DNA of 64,000 nucleotides from Episyrphus balteatus. Taxonomy: Eukaryota; Arthropoda; Insecta; Diptera; Syrphidae. Below the pieces are notes generated by a model that made no database searches, had not been told where the DNA came from, and saw only the letters and a list, made by a program, of their open reading frames with translations. A program made the translations under genes and the position numbers. This document shows, piece after piece, positions 60,781-64,000 of the stretch (positions are counted from its first letter, which is position 1; each line of letters starts with the position of its first letter). The DNA lies in the NCBI RefSeq assembly GCF_945859705.1, contig NC_079138.1, positions 6,758,001 to 6,822,000 on the forward strand, in the 5' to 3' direction.

Positions 60781-63059
60781 GAGATCCCAATAAGAACACT
60801 ATTGACTACAATATTCTGATTGAAGAATTCAGGTTTCTTTGAACATGAATTTTGAATTGACAAATCTTTTAATATATGTGTATTTTTTTTTTAATCCATT
60901 TCCTTTTTTTATGGTAACGTGGTGTTAAGAACATTGTGGTTGTCATTGTGTAAGGTGGAATGTTTTCAAATAAGTTAAATTATGTGACCCTTAGGGTCAG
61001 TTGAATTTTAATAGTTCAGCTTCGTGCTCAAATTTTAACAAGGTCCTACTAAAAAATTGTGGTCTAACTAAATTTAAACAGCAAGCCAAGCATTTGAGAA
61101 TGAGTTGAACCGAGGTTCACTGCTGAACTACTCTGACCATAATCTTGTAAAAGCCTTAACTACATTTTTCATGTTTCTGCTTTGTAGAAGGAAACACTAA
61201 GGCCCATTTGCTCATACGATACCTTAATATACTTAAGTAAAACAAAAACTGCTAAGTTCCACATAGCGAAAAAAATAAAATTTTTGGTTCATGTTGCTCA
61301 ATTTTTAAAGTTTTTGTCGAAATATCTAAAAAATTTTTCAACTCAAAATTTTTCGATTCAAAACGAAAACGTCATTAATCCCTTTTGCACGTTATTTTAT
61401 TTAAGTCAATCCGTATCTACATGGTAAGTGTAAATAAATGAGACAGAACAAAATTTAAGATATTTCGACAAAAAACTATAAAAATTCATCAAAATGTAAC
61501 TTGTTCATCCCATATCCTTACGGGTTTCGATTAAATGCAGTTCTTTTATAAATTTCGAAAAATCTTTACTTTGCAATAGTATTTTGCTTCCTCCGCCCAT
61601 AATTGATTTTTGATTTTTACTGTTCTTTGACTAAAACATTTCCTTATAAACAACTAATTGATCAAAATATTTTTTATTTCATACGCCATTTTTCTACAAA
61701 TTAATTAACAGTTCCAAGTTTTATAATAACTTAATTTGTAACTTTGCAACACGCCGTAAAAAAGTTGTATTGTGTGGCATTGGTTTATTATTTTAAAAAC
61801 TTGCCCTGTTATTGCAGTTTTCAAAAAAGTATGAAAGTTTCCAGGGTTTTTCAGAGCAAAAAAAAAGAAACAAAAATAAACACATTTTCTTGAACTGTTG
61901 TGTGTTTACTTCTCTTTGAACAAAAGCCTCTATTTTTGTTTGTGTTTTTTTGCTCTGAAAAACTATGTTTTGTTGAATCAAATTGTAATATCGAATTTTC
62001 GAAAATAGGACATTGAATTTTTTTTGAAATTTTGGCTTTAGGTGTTGATTCAAAATTCCTTAAAAATGGTATACCACCAAAATGGTATATTAAACTGCAT
62101 ACTTGTTTTGGAGCTCAATTTTATTTAATGAGTTGCTTTTTTTTCTCAGATTTCATGATCTATTTGCGTCTTGAGATTTAAAAAAATGACAAAAAAATTA
62201 ATCTGAGAATCAGAAATCTGAATCTGGATTTTTATCAAGATTAAAGCATACAAACACACGCACTTTCACACACACTCCTCTGTTTGACATTTGTCTGAAC
62301 ATTTGTTGTTGTTTTATTTTTTTTTATACGCTCAGATTTCGTACACAATTATAAAACTAGATTTCATATTCTATTTGCAGTGGCAAATCTGAGATTTTTA
62401 CACAAAAATCTCAAAAGTCAATAGAAAACGGACATAATTCAATATTTCGTCATCTCATACGCTTTGCGAATCATCGATTCACTTTATTATATTCGGAAGG
62501 AGATATTTTGTTTGGTTTACAGATATGAGTTCACAGATTTAGATTTGGTTTTATTAGATTCTCAAATTTATTTTTATGGATTTTCGAAAATCAAGGTTTG
62601 CCCCTTGCCTAAAAAAATACATTTTCAAAAATTTCCTTCAAATCCATCGAGTGAGACATGAAAAAAAAGTTCTTTTTAAGCTCTATTCATAACAGAAAAT
62701 CAAAACTTTCTTGTAGGTCTGCTTGCTGAGTTATTTGCAAACAAACATTTGTTTTTTTTTTTTCTTACATTCAAAAGCAGATATCTTCGAATTCAAGTCT
62801 CGAAACACTTAAAGCCATATGCTATTTTCTTATTGTTTACTTACAGAAATCTTGCCGAGTGGAGTGAGAGTAATAGATTTTTACTATGTTCACCAGCATC
62901 AGTAATATATTTACAAAAAGTTGAATACATTCACATACATAAAAAGAGGAACTCTTTTTGAAAATACCAATTTGAAAAAAAAACTATAAAAAAACTAAAC
63001 GAAAATTCATACACATCCCAAGTTAACTAAAATTCTATCAAAATAGGTAAAAAACAAGC
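60781..63059. other. Repeat-derived intergenic DNA before ataxin-7
   Basis: 61,280-61,470 is related to the interior of H (2,980-3,070). 62,150-62,430 and 62,595-62,740 are related to 24,040-24,880 and 23,885-24,015, and 62,338-62,366 holds the empty site of element L. No gene recognised. Confidence 0.45.
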
Positions 63060-63171
63060 AACCCGAAAAAATTTCAAAACGCGGCTACCACGAGGTAAGA
63101 GAAAAAAAGGGCCAGGACAAACTTAATGAAAATAATGAGTTTAATGTTTTTTGTATCTATTTAAAGGCAAA
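63060..63171 (+). other. Atxn7: Ataxin-7 5' UTR with short intron
   Basis: A donor CACGAG then GTAAGAG at 63,095 and an acceptor TATTTAAAG ending 63,166 suggest a 72-bp leader intron, typical in length for flies. The acceptor has a weak pyrimidine tract. Confidence 0.4.
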
Positions 63172-64000
63172 ATGGCAAGCTTCATGATGTCGTCGGGGGA
63201 TGGTGGTGGCGGAGGAGGAAACAATAACAGCAATAGCTGCCATACAAACTCCAGTTCTACGGCTGCAGCTGCAAGTGCTTCTTGTGCTTCGGCAGCAGCA
63301 GCGGGAGTAACTGGAGCAGGAGTTAATGAGGAAAACACGAATCAATTGTCCTCCCAAGCAAATTGCGATGGAATGTTCCCGAATGCTTTATCAACAATTC
63401 AAGGCCAAAAATGGAACGAACATGGTGATTTTGAGCTTTTGCTTTTAAATGTTAATCGAAATCATGAGAATCTGATCACTCCAGTTACTTTAAATACAAC
63501 AACTGGCGGTTCTAATTCTTCAACGGTTGCAGCGTCAACAGCTTCTTGTTCTTCAGCAGCAGCAGGAGCAGCAGTAACCGGAGCAGGAGTTAATGAGGAA
63601 AACACAAGTCAATTGTCGGCATCGAATTGCGATGGAACGTTCCCGAACCCTTTTTCCACAATGCAAGGGCAAAAATGGAGCGAACATAGTGATTTTGAGC
63701 GTTTGCTTTTAAATGTTAATCAACATCATGAAAATCTAATCCCTCCAGTTACTTTAAGCACAGCTGGTGGTTCTCATTCGACTTCGGCGACAAAACCGTC
63801 TCAAAATTCCAACTTCAATACGAGCTATAAGGGTGAAGTTTTAAAACTACCCGGCACCGATATGCATCATTATGGCATAGCTCCAAAAACAGAGGCTCTA
63901 GTCGTATCGATATGCAATATATGCAATGCAATCCTCAAAGCCCCGGGACTCGAGCGACACATGAAAGCTCAACATCATTCAAGCATACGTAATGCTTTGG
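63172..64000 (+). CDS. Atxn7: Ataxin-7 (SAGA deubiquitinase-module subunit), 5' part
   Basis: Ataxin-7/Sgf73 tethers the histone H2B deubiquitinase module to the SAGA co-activator in the nucleus. The first ATG, AAAATGGCA, opens a frame that stays open to the window end, about 276 codons. Order: Gly/Asn/Ser-rich start (8-30), Ala/Ser-rich tract, a duplicated 88-residue unit (36-123 and 124-211) each holding GQKW(N/S)EHxDFExLLLNVN, then GEVLKLPGTDMHHYGIAPKT and the Cys2His2-type finger CNICNAILKAPGLERHMKAQ (Cys248, Cys251, His263, His268). The spacing and the D-M-x-x-x-G lead-in match the N-terminal finger block of ataxin-7, and GQKW resembles the conserved GQ-W upstream block. The C-terminal SCA7 domain lies outside. 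No glutamine repeat in this part. The unit duplication is unusual. Confidence 0.8.
   Translation, partial: MASFMMSSGDGGGGGGNNNSNSCHTNSSSTAAAASASCASAAAAGVTGAGVNEENTNQLSSQANCDGMFPNALSTIQGQKWNEHGDFELLLLNVNRNHENLITPVTLNTTTGGSNSSTVAASTASCSSAAAGAAVTGAGVNEENTSQLSASNCDGTFPNPFSTMQGQKWSEHSDFERLLLNVNQHHENLIPPVTLSTAGGSHSTSATKPSQNSNFNTSYKGEVLKLPGTDMHHYGIAPKTEALVVSICNICNAILKAPGLERHMKAQHHSSIRNAL
63277..63790 (+). repeat. Atxn7: Coding tandem duplication in ataxin-7
   Basis: Two units offset by 264 bp (63,277-63,540 and 63,541 to about 63,790), both starting GCTTCTTGT and sharing GGAGCAGGAGTTAATGAGGA. Differences are mostly single substitutions plus a small indel; the frame is kept (88 codons). Confidence 0.9.

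Noticed and set aside
63141..63357. Minus-strand Ala-rich frames at the ataxin-7 start
   Set aside because: Antisense shadows of the GGT/GCA-rich coding sequence on the plus strand.

Overview
The window is AT-rich, intron-containing DNA from a higher fly (Diptera; a species other than Drosophila melanogaster is likely but cannot be named from sequence alone). Evidence: a Rac1 that I recall as almost identical to the Drosophila protein, a plexin whose length and ectodomain fit fly plexin B, short GT-AG introns, and RTE/Jockey-type LINEs. Three host genes are present. (1) Rac1, plus strand, five coding exons (18,612-19,639), 192 aa, with UTR introns on both sides. (2) Plexin B, minus strand, ten coding exons (35,900 down to 27,491), about 2,036 aa, complete from signal peptide to cytoplasmic GAP domain. 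(3) The 5' part of an ataxin-7 (SAGA subunit) gene, plus strand, from 63,172 and running off the window.

Almost everything else is transposon-derived. 1-4,560: a Helitron-like 3' end, a 540-bp TIR element, and a TTAA-flanked foldback (J1) carrying a nested 1.57-kb element (H). 4,560-7,300: low-complexity DNA with no recognisable gene. 7,300-12,900: an RTE LINE with an almost intact reverse transcriptase frame, overrun by a 150-bp palindromic MITE (family A). 12,900-18,530: possible Rac1 upstream region, Tc1 relic, hAT-like element, foldback G, tRNA-derived SINE. 20,360-24,880: MITEs and nested MITEs. 33,000-46,500: plexin intron MITE, then relics of RTE, RNase-H-type and Jockey LINEs. 48,400-52,960: MITE chains. 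54,800-60,800: J2 with a nested hAT and a nested MITE, two further TIR elements and a LINE relic.

The strongest observations are: (a) the plexin B stop codon is UGA followed by C, and the same frame stays open for 66 more codons across a downstream intron, a candidate stop-codon readthrough extension; (b) at least ten sequence-unrelated TIR/MITE families share 3-bp TTA/TAA target duplications, several confirmed by empty sites inside this window, and they form chains sharing single TTA/TAA units; (c) family A is stop-free in one frame and sits in frame inside an RT gene, adding 51 codons; (d) element H has a mirror-symmetric array of a CTCGAGCGCG-containing motif at about 138-bp spacing; (e) the ataxin-7 gene has an in-frame tandem duplication of 88 codons.

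Functionally, Rac1 and plexin B belong to one pathway (in Drosophila, plexin B binds active Rac in semaphorin axon guidance), but they lie about 8 kb apart in convergent orientation and nothing in the sequence shows co-regulation. All exon borders were read by eye from splice consensus, frame continuity and protein conservation.
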